Both the position numbers and the translations under genes were made by a program. 64,000 bases of DNA, taken from positions 1 to 64,000 of the forward strand of contig NZ_ABOX02000037.1 in assembly GCF_000172555.1 (NCBI RefSeq), given 5' to 3'. The notes below the pieces were generated by a model. That model did not search any database and was not told the origin of the DNA. It saw only the letters and a list, made by a program, of their open reading frames with translations. The stretch's first letter is position 1. The number at the start of each line of letters is the position of its first letter. This document shows positions 27,807 through 37,200 of the stretch, piece by piece. Source of the DNA: Pedosphaera parvula Ellin514. GTDB lineage: Bacteria > Verrucomicrobiota > Verrucomicrobiia > Limisphaerales > Pedosphaeraceae.

Positions 27807-28445
27807 TTAATCGGCCTTTGCCTCGAGCCTGGCAATGGCATCCATGATTTCATCGGCTACTTGTTGATAAATTTGCTTGAGCCGTTCCTTGGTACAAGTC
27901 CTGGCTTCGGCTCGCAGTTGCTCGAAATGCATGGGGGTGCCGTATTTGATGGCGACGTGCCGGGGTTTGGGAATTTTAACATGTCGCCCCCAGGCATCGT
28001 AGGTGCCAAATACGCGAACGGGCACGACAGGTGCATCTGATTTGATAACGGTAAGGCCAATGCCCGAGCGGGCGGGAAGAAAATTGCCGTCCGTGGACCG
28101 CGTGCCTTCGGGAAACAAAATGATGGCACCGCCATTATGGAGCCGATCCATGATGGCTTTCAATCCAGCCGCACCTCCGCCTTCGCGGTCCACCGGCACG
28201 GCATTTACCGTGCGAAGAATCCAGCCCACACCCGGGTAACGAAAGAGCGATTTACGCGCAAGATAGTTGATGTCCCGTTTCACACCGGAACCGACCAGTG
28301 GCGGATCGAGAAAGCTGGCGTGGTTGGAGGCCAAAATGACCGCGCCTTTTAATGGGACATGTTCAGGATTATAAACGCGCCAGCGAAAATACGTCGCGAA
28401 AAGCGTTCGATAAAAAGTCCAACCAATAAAATAAACCGGGTTCAT
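27807..28445 (-). CDS. plsC: 1-acyl-sn-glycerol-3-phosphate acyltransferase (PlsC family)
   Basis: 212 residues. Transfers an acyl chain to lysophosphatidic acid in phospholipid synthesis. The catalytic HX4D motif is NHASFLDPP, followed by the second and third acyltransferase motifs VPVDREGG and FPEGTRSTDG. A hydrophobic N-terminus should hold it at the inner membrane face. It is the last gene of the minus-strand run tyrA-SUFU-aroA-cmk-plsC, 23 bp after cmk, an arrangement where cmk and plsC neighbours are common in bacteria. Confidence 0.93.
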   Translation of the reverse strand: MNPVYFIGWTFYRTLFATYFRWRVYNPEHVPLKGAVILASNHASFLDPPLVGSGVKRDINYLARKSLFRYPGVGWILRTVNAVPVDREGGGAAGLKAIMDRLHNGGAIILFPEGTRSTDGNFLPARSGIGLTVIKSDAPVVPVRVFGTYDAWGRHVKIPKPRHVAIKYGTPMHFEQLRAEARTCTKERLKQIYQQVADEIMDAIARLEAKAD

Positions 28446-28468
28446 GCGACAAAGACCTTACGATCGGT

Positions 28469-29155
28469 TCATTTTGAATGAGCCAGGCGCCTTTGTATCT
28501 CTTCGATGATGAGCTTGCTCGTCTCCTCCGCAGTCATGCCCGAATTGTTAATCACCTTGGCTCCCAGCGCGACCATCAAAGGCGCAGCTGCACGCTGGCT
28601 GTCACGTTGATCACGGGCGGCCAGGTTTTCCTGCACACCTTCCGCCAGTCGACGTTTCGAACGTTCGTTGAGGCAGGCATCGAGATAAAATTTGAAGTCG
28701 GTTTCCGGAAAAACATTGGTACCAATATCGCGACCTTCCATGACCAGGTTGCCGAACTGGATGCATTCACGCTGCTTTTTCTTCATCCATTCCCGAACCT
28801 TGGGAACCGCTGCGATAAGTGAAGTGGCGCTGCTGACTTCGGCCGTGCGAATCTCCCTCGCCGGATAGTATCCATCGACGAGCAGGTGAACATGATTGTC
28901 CACGCGTTCCAGCGACGTTTTCCACTTTTTACAGGCCGACGCAATGGCCTTTTCGTCATCCAAGTTGACTTTGTTTTTTAGGCAATGCCAGCCAAAGGTG
29001 CGATACATGGCACCGGTATCCACGTAGATATAGCCGAGTGCCTTGGCAACCATTTTGGCATTGGTGCTCTTGCCGCTGGCGCTGGTGCCATCAATCGCGA
29101 TGACAATGGATGAATTCACTTTTCCGGACTCCAGGTTTATTAGTTTAGTCTGCAA
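28469..29155 (-). CDS. cmk: Cytidylate kinase
   Basis: 228 residues. Phosphorylates CMP and dCMP with ATP. P-loop GTSASGKST, then YVDTGAMYR and MEGRDIGTNVFPE are the family motifs. The start is TTG at 29155: a strong Shine-Dalgarno sequence GGAGAGG lies within the end of aroA at a proper distance, while the alternative GTG at 29119 is badly spaced. The coding region overlaps aroA by 11 bases, so translation is probably coupled. Confidence 0.94.
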   Translation of the reverse strand: MQTKLINLESGKVNSSIVIAIDGTSASGKSTNAKMVAKALGYIYVDTGAMYRTFGWHCLKNKVNLDDEKAIASACKKWKTSLERVDNHVHLLVDGYYPAREIRTAEVSSATSLIAAVPKVREWMKKKQRECIQFGNLVMEGRDIGTNVFPETDFKFYLDACLNERSKRRLAEGVQENLAARDQRDSQRAAAPLMVALGAKVINNSGMTAEETSKLIIEEIQRRLAHSK

Positions 29156-30425
29156 ATAGTTCCTCTCCGTTCAAAGGCTTGTGCGTGCGGCCGTGAAGAA
29201 TCGTCACCCCCAGTCCATGGGGCGCAGGCGCAGCGAGTTTTTGAAAAAAATCTGGAAATGTCTTTTTCACGCACGCCGGATTTTTGATTTTTATCCCGGA
29301 AACTTTCAATCCCAGAATTGCAAAACACATTGCCATGCGATGGTCATTGTACGTCTCAATCTCCGCGCCGTGAAGTGTTCCCGGGAAAACCTCCAGCGTG
29401 TCGCCCGTCTCAATCGCTTTGGCGCCGCACCTGGCCAGTTCGGTGCGTAAAGCATGGACACGTTCGCATTCCTGTACGCGCAGACGGCCGAGATCAGTAA
29501 AGCGGACCGGGTGCGTGGAAGTTAAGGGTGCCATAACAATTCCTGTCATTATACTATCGCCGAGTTGTCCCTCGCGCGAAATAGTTTCAGGCAAATCCAA
29601 ACATTTTGAGAATTCAGCGTCTATTTGCCAACCGCTGGTCGGCCATTCCTTGACGGACACGGTGGGGTTCTTTGCGTCGGGGCTCAAAATTTTACCCGCG
29701 GCCCAGAAATAACTGCCACTGGAGGCATCTGGCTCGATATGAAATTCGCTGCCGTGCTGTGGGAAGGATTCGACAAGGCGCGAAGTCATGACCACATATG
29801 GCGATTCCTCGGTGTTCTCGCCAACTATCTTGACGCTCCATCTCCCTTTGCCAGCGCAAAGCAACAATGCCGAGGCAAATTGAGAACTTTCCCCTATGCT
29901 TACACTGCACGTGCCCTTTTTTGGCCCGGTTCCATGGATGATTACCGGTAACTTGTTATTGGGCGAATCAACCTGATAGCCGAGTTCCCGCAAGGCTTGA
30001 AACAAAGCCGCTTGCGGACGCTCATGCATTCGCTTGACACCGTGCAATCGGTAGGTTCCCTGCCCCAGACAAACGAAGGCCGACAAAAATCGAGCTGCCG
30101 TGCCAGCATTGCCAACAAAAAGATCCAAAGGTTCATTGGCCGAACCAGCACTTGGAATTTTCCCGCCCAGACCCTGAACAGCAATGGTGCGGTCGGAGCT
30201 TTCTTCAGGATCGATCCCAACTTCAACGTCAAAACCGAGACGTTGTAGGCAATCAACCATCGCCTGCGTGTCTTCACTCCAAAGTGCTCCGTGCAATATA
30301 GTCCTGCCATCGGCCAAGGCGGCGAGAATCAACGCACGGTTGGTGATGCTCTTGGATCCTGGCACTGTAATCTCAGCACGCACGCCTCCTTCCAGTGGCA
30401 CTATTTCTATTGTGTCAGGTAACAT
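29145..30425 (-). CDS. aroA: 3-phosphoshikimate 1-carboxyvinyltransferase (EPSP synthase)
   Basis: 426 residues. Condenses shikimate 3-phosphate with phosphoenolpyruvate in aromatic amino acid synthesis. Family landmarks: GSKSITNRALILAALADG near the N-terminus, FVGNAGTAARFLSA for the PEP site, and a late LRVQECERVHALRTEL in place of the usual LRVKESDR. The active-site loop residue after GNAGTA is Ala, as in glyphosate-sensitive class I enzymes, though no resistance claim is made. Its start overlaps the stop of the SUFU gene (TGATG), and its end overlaps cmk. Confidence 0.95.
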   Translation of the reverse strand: MLPDTIEIVPLEGGVRAEITVPGSKSITNRALILAALADGRTILHGALWSEDTQAMVDCLQRLGFDVEVGIDPEESSDRTIAVQGLGGKIPSAGSANEPLDLFVGNAGTAARFLSAFVCLGQGTYRLHGVKRMHERPQAALFQALRELGYQVDSPNNKLPVIIHGTGPKKGTCSVSIGESSQFASALLLCAGKGRWSVKIVGENTEESPYVVMTSRLVESFPQHGSEFHIEPDASSGSYFWAAGKILSPDAKNPTVSVKEWPTSGWQIDAEFSKCLDLPETISREGQLGDSIMTGIVMAPLTSTHPVRFTDLGRLRVQECERVHALRTELARCGAKAIETGDTLEVFPGTLHGAEIETYNDHRMAMCFAILGLKVSGIKIKNPACVKKTFPDFFQKLAAPAPHGLGVTILHGRTHKPLNGEELFAD

Positions 30426-31153
30426 CAGAAAATTCCGAATAACTTTTTAGCCACATTCTTTCTTCCCATTATCACCAACTCGGTGAACTTCTGCTTATCA
30501 AAGCGATCAAATATTTCCTTGGCTCCCATTTTTAATTTTAAATCTGCCTCCTCCTGGTACAGCGGCAGCACAGAATAAATGTGAATCGTCATCTCCGGAG
30601 TTACCTTGAATTCCCAGAACTCCTGTTTTGCGGTGAGAGGTGCTGCCAACATCGCACAACAAAATTTCGTTCCCGGAGCATACGGCTCGGCTGGATCGCC
30701 ATTCGGGATTGTATGCGCGAATGAAAGCCATGTATCGTATTCGTGCGGCATTCTCGCCAGGACTTTCAACAACCTTACCGGCCAATAATTCTTCTCGTTC
30801 TTGAAGTCCTCTTGCTTAAGAGGCCAATCCGGCGGCAGACAGAGCATCAGTTCCCCATACGAATAATCCTCCGCGCCTTCCGGCGTTTTCATGGAGCGAG
30901 CGCTCATCCCCGTGGTGAGCAGCGTGTAAAAATTCCGGTCGGGACCTGGTGCAATGATATGAATATCGATATGGACCAAGTCGGAAACTAATTCGTGAAA
31001 AACCCAGTCCACTTTGCCCAGATGCTTCTCATAATGTTGTTCCAGCAATTTTATATGTCCCGCCTCACCAAACGCCATCTCGAAAGGCTTCTCGCGCGGC
31101 TTGTGCCTGTAAACAGGATTGCCGCTTTCAGTGAATTCTGATGGTGCGCTCAT
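30425..31153 (-). CDS. Suppressor-of-fused (SUFU) domain protein
   Basis: 242 residues, soluble. The bacterial SUFU pattern is visible: an N-terminal helix followed by VFHELVSDLVHIDIHIIAPG, FYTLLTTGMSARSM, then YSYGELMLCLPPDWPL and the later lysine- and aromatic-rich strand. These domains occur in bacteria both as house proteins and as immunity proteins in polymorphic toxin systems. Here the gene lies inside a housekeeping run: 3 bp after tyrA and overlapping the aroA start by one base, so an immunity role is not suggested by context. Confidence 0.88.
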   Translation of the reverse strand: MSAPSEFTESGNPVYRHKPREKPFEMAFGEAGHIKLLEQHYEKHLGKVDWVFHELVSDLVHIDIHIIAPGPDRNFYTLLTTGMSARSMKTPEGAEDYSYGELMLCLPPDWPLKQEDFKNEKNYWPVRLLKVLARMPHEYDTWLSFAHTIPNGDPAEPYAPGTKFCCAMLAAPLTAKQEFWEFKVTPEMTIHIYSVLPLYQEEADLKLKMGAKEIFDRFDKQKFTELVIMGRKNVAKKLFGIF

Positions 31154-31156
31154 AGT

Positions 31157-32038
31157 TTACTCGGACGATGCACCTTTCTGATCTGTCCAGGCATCACGTC
31201 GCTGTTTGGCCTTCTCAAAAAATTCTTCAATGGCTTTTACGTCGCCATTATCCAGCGCAAGTTGGAACTCAGTCAGGTCTTCAATGAACACGCCAAGCAC
31301 GCGGCTCAGGTTTTTTCTATTGGCCATGGAAATGTCCCGCCACATTTCAGGCGAACCCGAGGCAATTCGGGTGGTATCGCGAAAACCATTCGCACAAACC
31401 AGCGATTGCTCCTTTGGATGAGCCGGGCTTAAAACATAATTGGCGAGTTCGGCAGCCACCACATGTGGCAAATGACTGGAACGGCTGACCAGGTCATCAT
31501 GCGCGACGGGAGAAATGGTAACCGGTCTTGATCCAACCGACTTCCAAAGCTCTTCGACCCTTCGGACAGCATCTTTATCAGAATTCTGCGTGGGTGTTAC
31601 TATGCAAATAGCATTATTGAATAAATCTTCACGCGCAGCAGCAACCCCCATTTTTTCTCCTCCTGCCATGGGATGACTGCCAACGAAAAAAGCTCCCGCT
31701 CCCGCCACCAAAGGCTCCAGTTCTTCAACAACTGTCTCCTTGACACTCCCCACATCCGTGACAATGGCTCCTTTTTTAAGTGCGGGCAGCATTTTCTCGG
31801 TCATTTCCCGCATCTGGCCCAATGGTGTGCAGAGAACGACCAAATCCGCGTTCTCAACGGCACGGTTTAGGTCACGAGTGGCGTGATCCACTGCGCCGAT
31901 CTTTTCACATTCACCAATGCTGGCGGAGCGGCGGACGTAACCATCCACCTTGGTCGCCAGTCGACGCTGCCTGAGGGCCAGCCCCAAGGAGCCGCCCAGC
32001 AAGCCAACACCAACCAGAGTGACTTTCTGCCAATGCAC
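31157..32038 (-). CDS. tyrA: Prephenate dehydrogenase
   Basis: 293 residues, GTG start at 32038. Oxidises prephenate to 4-hydroxyphenylpyruvate in tyrosine synthesis. NAD-binding motif VTLVGVGLLGGSLGLALR, the catalytic-site stretch GSHPMAGGEKMGVAAARED, and the helical dimerisation domain with RNLSR-like stretch KNLSRVLGVF. No ACT or chorismate mutase domain is attached. First gene of the run tyrA-SUFU-aroA-cmk-plsC. No clear ribosome binding site precedes the GTG; a heptanucleotide repeat array begins 8 bases upstream. Confidence 0.94.
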   Translation of the reverse strand: MHWQKVTLVGVGLLGGSLGLALRQRRLATKVDGYVRRSASIGECEKIGAVDHATRDLNRAVENADLVVLCTPLGQMREMTEKMLPALKKGAIVTDVGSVKETVVEELEPLVAGAGAFFVGSHPMAGGEKMGVAAAREDLFNNAICIVTPTQNSDKDAVRRVEELWKSVGSRPVTISPVAHDDLVSRSSHLPHVVAAELANYVLSPAHPKEQSLVCANGFRDTTRIASGSPEMWRDISMANRKNLSRVLGVFIEDLTEFQLALDNGDVKAIEEFFEKAKQRRDAWTDQKGASSE

Positions 32039-32045
32039 GAGTGTG

Positions 32046-32087
32046 AGTTTCGGGCTTCAAGTTTCAGGTTTCAAGTGGCAAGTTGCC
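32046..32087. repeat. Degenerate heptanucleotide tandem array, consensus RGTTTCA
   Basis: Six consecutive 7-base units without gaps; the third and fourth units are AGTTTCA and GGTTTCA, and the others differ from the consensus at one to three positions. The array sits in the 135 bp spacer between tyrA and the SIMPL-protein gene, almost touching the tyrA start codon. A second 7-base periodic array with a different unit lies at 46536. Confidence 0.7.
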
Positions 32088-32173
32088 AAATACGGCTTTT
32101 TCCTGCTTGCATCCCAGTCACCCATGAGGGCAGCCGTGCCATCTCCCTGACCCTGTTAGAAAGGAAGGGCGGG

Positions 32174-32950
32174 TTACTTTGCTTCAACTGAGTATTCAAC
32201 GGTTACTTGCGCTGTGAACGTCAGTTCACCGAAGGATGAGCCCGTTTCCTGAACTTCCACCAATCCTCCAACAGGCAGTGATGCCCCTGTTGGGGACGAT
32301 GAATAGCTTCTGTCATACTGCTTGTCGGATGCCTGTTGAGGAGATTTCAGCCCCGTCAGACCCGGAGAAAACCATTTTGGAACGAGTCGAACGCCAAATT
32401 TCTCCTCATAAATCTTTCGCCGTTCATTTGCGTTATCGCAAGCTTTGGCAATCACCTGCCTCTTCAGTTCTTCTTTGTTGTCCTGTTCGACCTCAATGCC
32501 CTGGTATTGCACTTCGGGCCACGAATCCACTGCTCCGCTGGCGGCCTGAAATTCCTTCTCACCTTGGGCCGTTATCTTTATAAAATTTTCCACCCGATAA
32601 CTCTTTGCATTGTCGCTGAACATTCCATATTTCGGGGTCGAAGAAAATCTTGAAGCTTGCACCCTGTCGACCGGTACATCCTGCCCCTTCAAATAGTTAA
32701 TCAGCTTGCTTCGCATCTCTTGATTTAACCGCAGGGCTCCCTGTAATGATTTACTCTCAGTGGTGATTTTCAGCGTGATGATCGCCCGGTCGGCTTGAAC
32801 CTTCAGCTCGCCCTCGCCTGTTACCTGGGCAGCCTTTGGAACCCGGGTAAGAAATTGGGTAAGTTCGTTGGGAGTTCCTTTCAATTCAGGGTCAGCACGA
32901 AGTTGTGACACTATCAGGGAGCAAGCAGCCAGTAGAATAAATTTCCGCAT
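32174..32950 (-). CDS. SIMPL (DUF541) domain secreted protein
   Basis: 258 residues. Signal peptide MRKFILLAACSLIVSQLRA. The mature protein has the SIMPL pattern: VTGEGELKVQADRAIITLKI, a helix with NQEMRSKLINYLKG, then VDRVQASRFSSTPKY and later NANERRKIYEEKFGVRLVP. These proteins are periplasmic or membrane-associated, named from a signalling partner in mammals, and have no settled bacterial function. It is preceded by its own spacer and stands apart from the tyrA run. Confidence 0.88.
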   Translation of the reverse strand: MRKFILLAACSLIVSQLRADPELKGTPNELTQFLTRVPKAAQVTGEGELKVQADRAIITLKITTESKSLQGALRLNQEMRSKLINYLKGQDVPVDRVQASRFSSTPKYGMFSDNAKSYRVENFIKITAQGEKEFQAASGAVDSWPEVQYQGIEVEQDNKEELKRQVIAKACDNANERRKIYEEKFGVRLVPKWFSPGLTGLKSPQQASDKQYDRSYSSSPTGASLPVGGLVEVQETGSSFGELTFTAQVTVEYSVEAK

Positions 32951-33050
32951 ATATGGACTTTCCTTTTGATTTTCCGTCCCGCACTGCGGGACTTCAGGAG
33001 GAGACCGGCGTAAAGCTGGAAATCTTAAAGAAAAAACAAGTTACAAGCGG

Positions 33051-33908
33051 TTAATCTGCCTTCAGTGAAATCTCTTGCACCCGCTCTAAAATGACATCCG
33101 CAATATGCGGTTCATTGCCGATGCTTGGGCTATACCAAAGCAGCTTGCCCTGACGCTCTGTCGGATTTCGCCAGGTTGGCTGGCCGCTTTTCAACCGTTC
33201 CTGCACGACTTGCTTCGGTTCACCCAGCATTTCGGGAATGTCTTCGTAGGAATGCAGGCCGTCGCTGATGAAAAAAGGTACCATTACGATATTCTTAACT
33301 GAAGCCATCTTATAGCAGTCACCCACGCGCGGCTCTTCTTCCATAAACAAAGGATAAACCTCGGCATATAGATTGCGCTTTTGAATGATCTCCACCTGTC
33401 GTTCGATGGCCTTGCGCGAATTCTCATTATTTCCCGTGCCATGCCCGGCGATGAAGAGGGCGGTGTCTTTTGGCTTGGGCAGGCGTGGAAAAGGAAATTT
33501 CTCTACAATTTCCCGGGCTCGGGCAAGCAGCACTTCGGTCATGCTTTCATGCGTGCCGACGGGTCCACAATAATAAAGCGTTTGATTTCCCCGCTTTTGG
33601 ATGCGCGGAAAATCCTTCTGATCATTGCTGCAAAAACCAAGTTCGCGCGGAACCACCTGCTCGGTAAAATAGCCTTCGCTGATGAACAAAGGAACAATGA
33701 ATACTCTCGGAGCGAAGACACCCCGCAAAACACCGGCAATGCCCGGTTCCAGTTTCCAAAAACATTCCACCACCTGTCCAAAAAGGTGTCGTCGGCGAAT
33801 TTCATCGGCGTGCTGGTACGTCGGCGCGCTGGATTCGGCGTTCAACGTCGATCCATGTCCCACCAGCACCAGCGCCGCATCCGAGAAATCAGCTTTGCTC
33901 ACGAGCAA
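33051..33908 (-). CDS. CbiX-type sirohydrochlorin chelatase family protein, two-domain
   Basis: 285 residues made of two similar halves. Each half has the chelatase histidine after a hydrophobic strand: LVLVGHGSTLNAESS in the first and LFIAGHGTGNNENSR in the second. Each also has an alpha/beta layout with a VPLFISEGYF or VPFFISDGLH strand. CbiX and SirB insert cobalt, iron or nickel into tetrapyrroles. The C-terminal 50 residues (TERQGKLLWYSPSIGNEPH) are an extension. No siroheme or cobalamin genes are in the window, so the metal and tetrapyrrole are unknown. Confidence 0.85.
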   Translation of the reverse strand: MLVSKADFSDAALVLVGHGSTLNAESSAPTYQHADEIRRRHLFGQVVECFWKLEPGIAGVLRGVFAPRVFIVPLFISEGYFTEQVVPRELGFCSNDQKDFPRIQKRGNQTLYYCGPVGTHESMTEVLLARAREIVEKFPFPRLPKPKDTALFIAGHGTGNNENSRKAIERQVEIIQKRNLYAEVYPLFMEEEPRVGDCYKMASVKNIVMVPFFISDGLHSYEDIPEMLGEPKQVVQERLKSGQPTWRNPTERQGKLLWYSPSIGNEPHIADVILERVQEISLKAD

Positions 33909-34223
33909 TGCTTAGCTCAATCTTCCCCAAATCGCAAGCCACTTGCCTGCCTGCTTATTCCTACCAGGCATCAGAGGATTACCAGGTCGGCATGCCCACC
34001 GACATTACCAGAGATTGCTTTACTACTCGAGCATCAACCGGCAAGCAACCAGTCCATGAAGCCTTCGGTTTGCACGTTCAGGCCATTGCAAATAATAAGC
34101 CTTACGTCTCAAAGTGACGAGGAGGTTCAGTGGTAAAGCATAGGAAAAACTCCTTGCTCTTTCCGTTTGCACAACAATACTTAAATGAATAACCCTGCGG
34201 CCTAATCCGTAGGTAATAACTGA
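33909..34223. other. Intergenic region between CbiX-type gene and PVC cytochrome gene
   Basis: This 315 bp stretch separates two divergent genes and should carry the promoters for both. No gene was recognised in it. An imperfect hairpin CCTGCGG-CCTAAT-CCGTAGG (34193-34212) lies just upstream of the 34224 start; it has one mismatch in the stem and no T-run. Confidence 0.5.
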
Positions 34224-37200
34224 ATGCTAATGAATCGATCGAATCTACTTCGTCTGGCCCTTTTGCTCTGGGTTTCACTGTTCATGAACGTCGTTCGTGC
34301 TGATGCACCGGACTGGATATGGCATGACAACAAAGGCAAGGAGCCTGCCAATGGAGAAATACGCTACTTCCGCAAGACCTTTAACGTGACCGGGAAGGTG
34401 AGCAACGCCACGCTTTCCGCAGCAGCGGATGACGAAATCCAGGTCTTTATCAACGGAAACATGGTTCTGGAAGGGAGCGGTTGGAGCAAGGGCTCCCATG
34501 CCGATGTAACCAAGCACATTCATCCCGGTGAAAACCTGATTGCCATTCGTGGACGCAACGTCTCTGGTCCGGCGGCAGTGATTGCCATGGTGGAAATGCA
34601 GCTTCCCAAACGTCAAAAACAATACCTGCTCACGGACAAGAGCTGGCTTTCATCCGATACCGGAGTCGATAATTGGTATACCACGAACTATAACGACAGC
34701 AATTGGACCAAGCCTGTAAGCTTGGGAAAGCTGGGGGTTCAACCTTGGGGCGATGTTCTAAGCTTGCCCAAAGCTACTCCAGCCTCCGATTTGACTTTGC
34801 TCCCCGGCTTTAAAGCTGAACTGCTTCGTTCGGCTGAACCCGGTGAAGGTTCATGGGTTTCGATGGCCGTGGATGCAAAGGGACGGCTGATTGTTTCTCC
34901 TCAGGAAGGCACCAGGAACCTCCTACGGATCACTTTGACCAAAACGGGACAGGTTGAAAAGATCGAGAAAATCAACCTGCCAGTCGGCTCAGCCATGGGC
35001 CTGCTTTATGCCTTCGACAGTCTTTACGTAAATGGCACCGGCCCTGAAGGCCTGGGCCTCTATCGCCTGCGTGATACCAATCACGATGACCAATATGATT
35101 CCGTAAAGTTAATCAAAAAAATTGAAGGGGCCTCCGGCGAGCATGGCAGCCATGGGCTAATTCTGGGGCCGGACAATCATATTTACATTATCAGCGGCAA
35201 TTTCACGAAGGTGCCGAAAGACATCGCTCCGGATTCCCAGCACAAGCATTACGCCGAAGATCAGCTTCTTCCCCGTGGTCAGGATGGCAACGGCTTCGGA
35301 AATGGCATTGAACCTCCGGGTGGTTTTGTTTTGCGCACTGATGAAGACGGCAAGAAATGGGAATTGTATTGCGCCGGAATGCGTAACACCTACGACTTCG
35401 CTTTCAGTCCGCAGGGCGAGATATTTGGTTTTGACAGCGATATGGAATGGGACTGGGGCATGCCGTGGTATCGCCCGATTCGTATCTGCCATTTGGTCTC
35501 CGGTGGGGATTATGGTTTTCGCGAAGGTACCGGCAAATGGCCAAAATATTATCCGGACAGCCTGCCCAGCACGGTAGACGTAGGTATCGGCTCGCCAACT
35601 GGCCTGAAATTTGGTACTGCCAGCAACTATCCGGAGAAATATAAAAATGCCTTGTTTGCCATGGATTGGTCCTACGGCCGCATTTTCGCCGTTCATTTAA
35701 CTCCTAACGGAGCGAGTTATGATGCGACCTTCGAAAACTTCGTCAAAGGCAAGCCGCTTAATGTTACCGATCTGGAATTTGGCAAGGATGGCGCGATGTA
35801 CTTTCTCACTGGTGGGCGTGGAACCCAGTCCGGACTATATCGCGTAAGCTACGTTGGCGAACCCCAAAAGGAACCCAAAAAATCCAGGGACGAAGTTGCA
35901 CAGGAAAAAGCTGCCAAGACCGCACGTGAAGTGCGTCATAAATTGGAGAGCTTCCACGGCCATACGGATGCCAAGGCTGTCGAATTTGCCTGGCCTTACT
36001 TGAACAGCGACGACCGATTCCTTCGCTATGCGGCTCGGATTGCGATTGAAAGCCAACCCGTCGAATCATGGAAGGATCGTGCATTGTCAGAGACTCACAC
36101 TAATGCGGGCATCAATGGTCTGCTCGCGCTCGCTCGTCTCGGTGCTAAAGACACTCAGGGGCCACTGCTGCGTGCCCTGGCAAAGTTCCCGATCGATGGT
36201 TTAAGCGAATCTCAGAAACTTGAGAAGTTGCGCGTGATCGAACTGAGCTTCATTCGACAAGGCAAACCAGATCAGCAGATTGCCAAAATGGCGATCGAAA
36301 AGTTGGACCGCCAATATCCGGCCAAATCTCAGGCGCTCAACCGTGAGCTCTGCCAGCTCCTGGTTTATCTGCAAGCCCCTGATGTGGTTGCTAAAACCCT
36401 GGCATTACTCGATGCAGCCACTACGCAAGAGGAACAAATTTATTACATCTTCCAGTTGCGCGCACTGAAGACGGGTTGGACGATGGAACAGCGTGAACAC
36501 TACTTCAGCTGGTTTAATCGTGAGCATGAAGGCGAGCCCGGAGACCCGACCTATCACAAGGGCGCAGGGTATTATCCCTGGTCGAAACGCGCGGGTTACA
36601 AACCTCAGCACTCTGCCGAGTTGCTTAAATGGTTCACCGATGCCGAGCGCGATTACGGCGACGGTTCGAGTTTTCCAAAATTCATGATAAACTTCCGGAA
36701 GGACGCAGTGGCATCACTGAACGACCAGGAACGTGTGGAACTGGCATCGCTCATCACCGAAAAGAAAGCCGAGCCCAAGAAGCCAACTGTTGAACACAAG
36801 TTCGTTCAAGACTGGAAAATGGAAGATCTTTTGGCCGATCTTGATAAGGCCTCCAAAGGCCGGTCTTTCGCCAAAGGCCGGGAGGCGTTCACTGCGGCTC
36901 AGTGCATCCAATGCCATCGTTTCAACAATGAAGGTGGCGCGGTTGGCCCTGAACTGACTGCGGTTTCAAGCCGCTTTGCCCGCAAAGATGTTCTGGAGTC
37001 GATTCTCCTGCCATCAAAAGTGGTGTCCGAACAGTATCAAAATACAACTGTCACCAAGAAGGATGGCGATGATGTGACCGGTCGGATCATTGAAGAGAAC
37101 GATACGAAGATCGTCGTTGTCACCAACCCGCTGACACAAACTAAAGTTGAAGTCTTGAAAGCGGACATCCAAAAACGCGATGCCTCAAAGCTTTCGCCCA

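Noticed and set aside
33381-34136. A 251-codon plus-strand frame antisense to the CbiX-type gene
   Set aside because: The minus-strand frame has both GHG histidine motifs and a chelatase layout; the plus frame has no recognisable domain.
34117-34160. A tRNA-like D-arm stretch (GGTTCAGTGGTAA)
   Set aside because: No acceptor stem, anticodon arm or T-arm could be paired around it.
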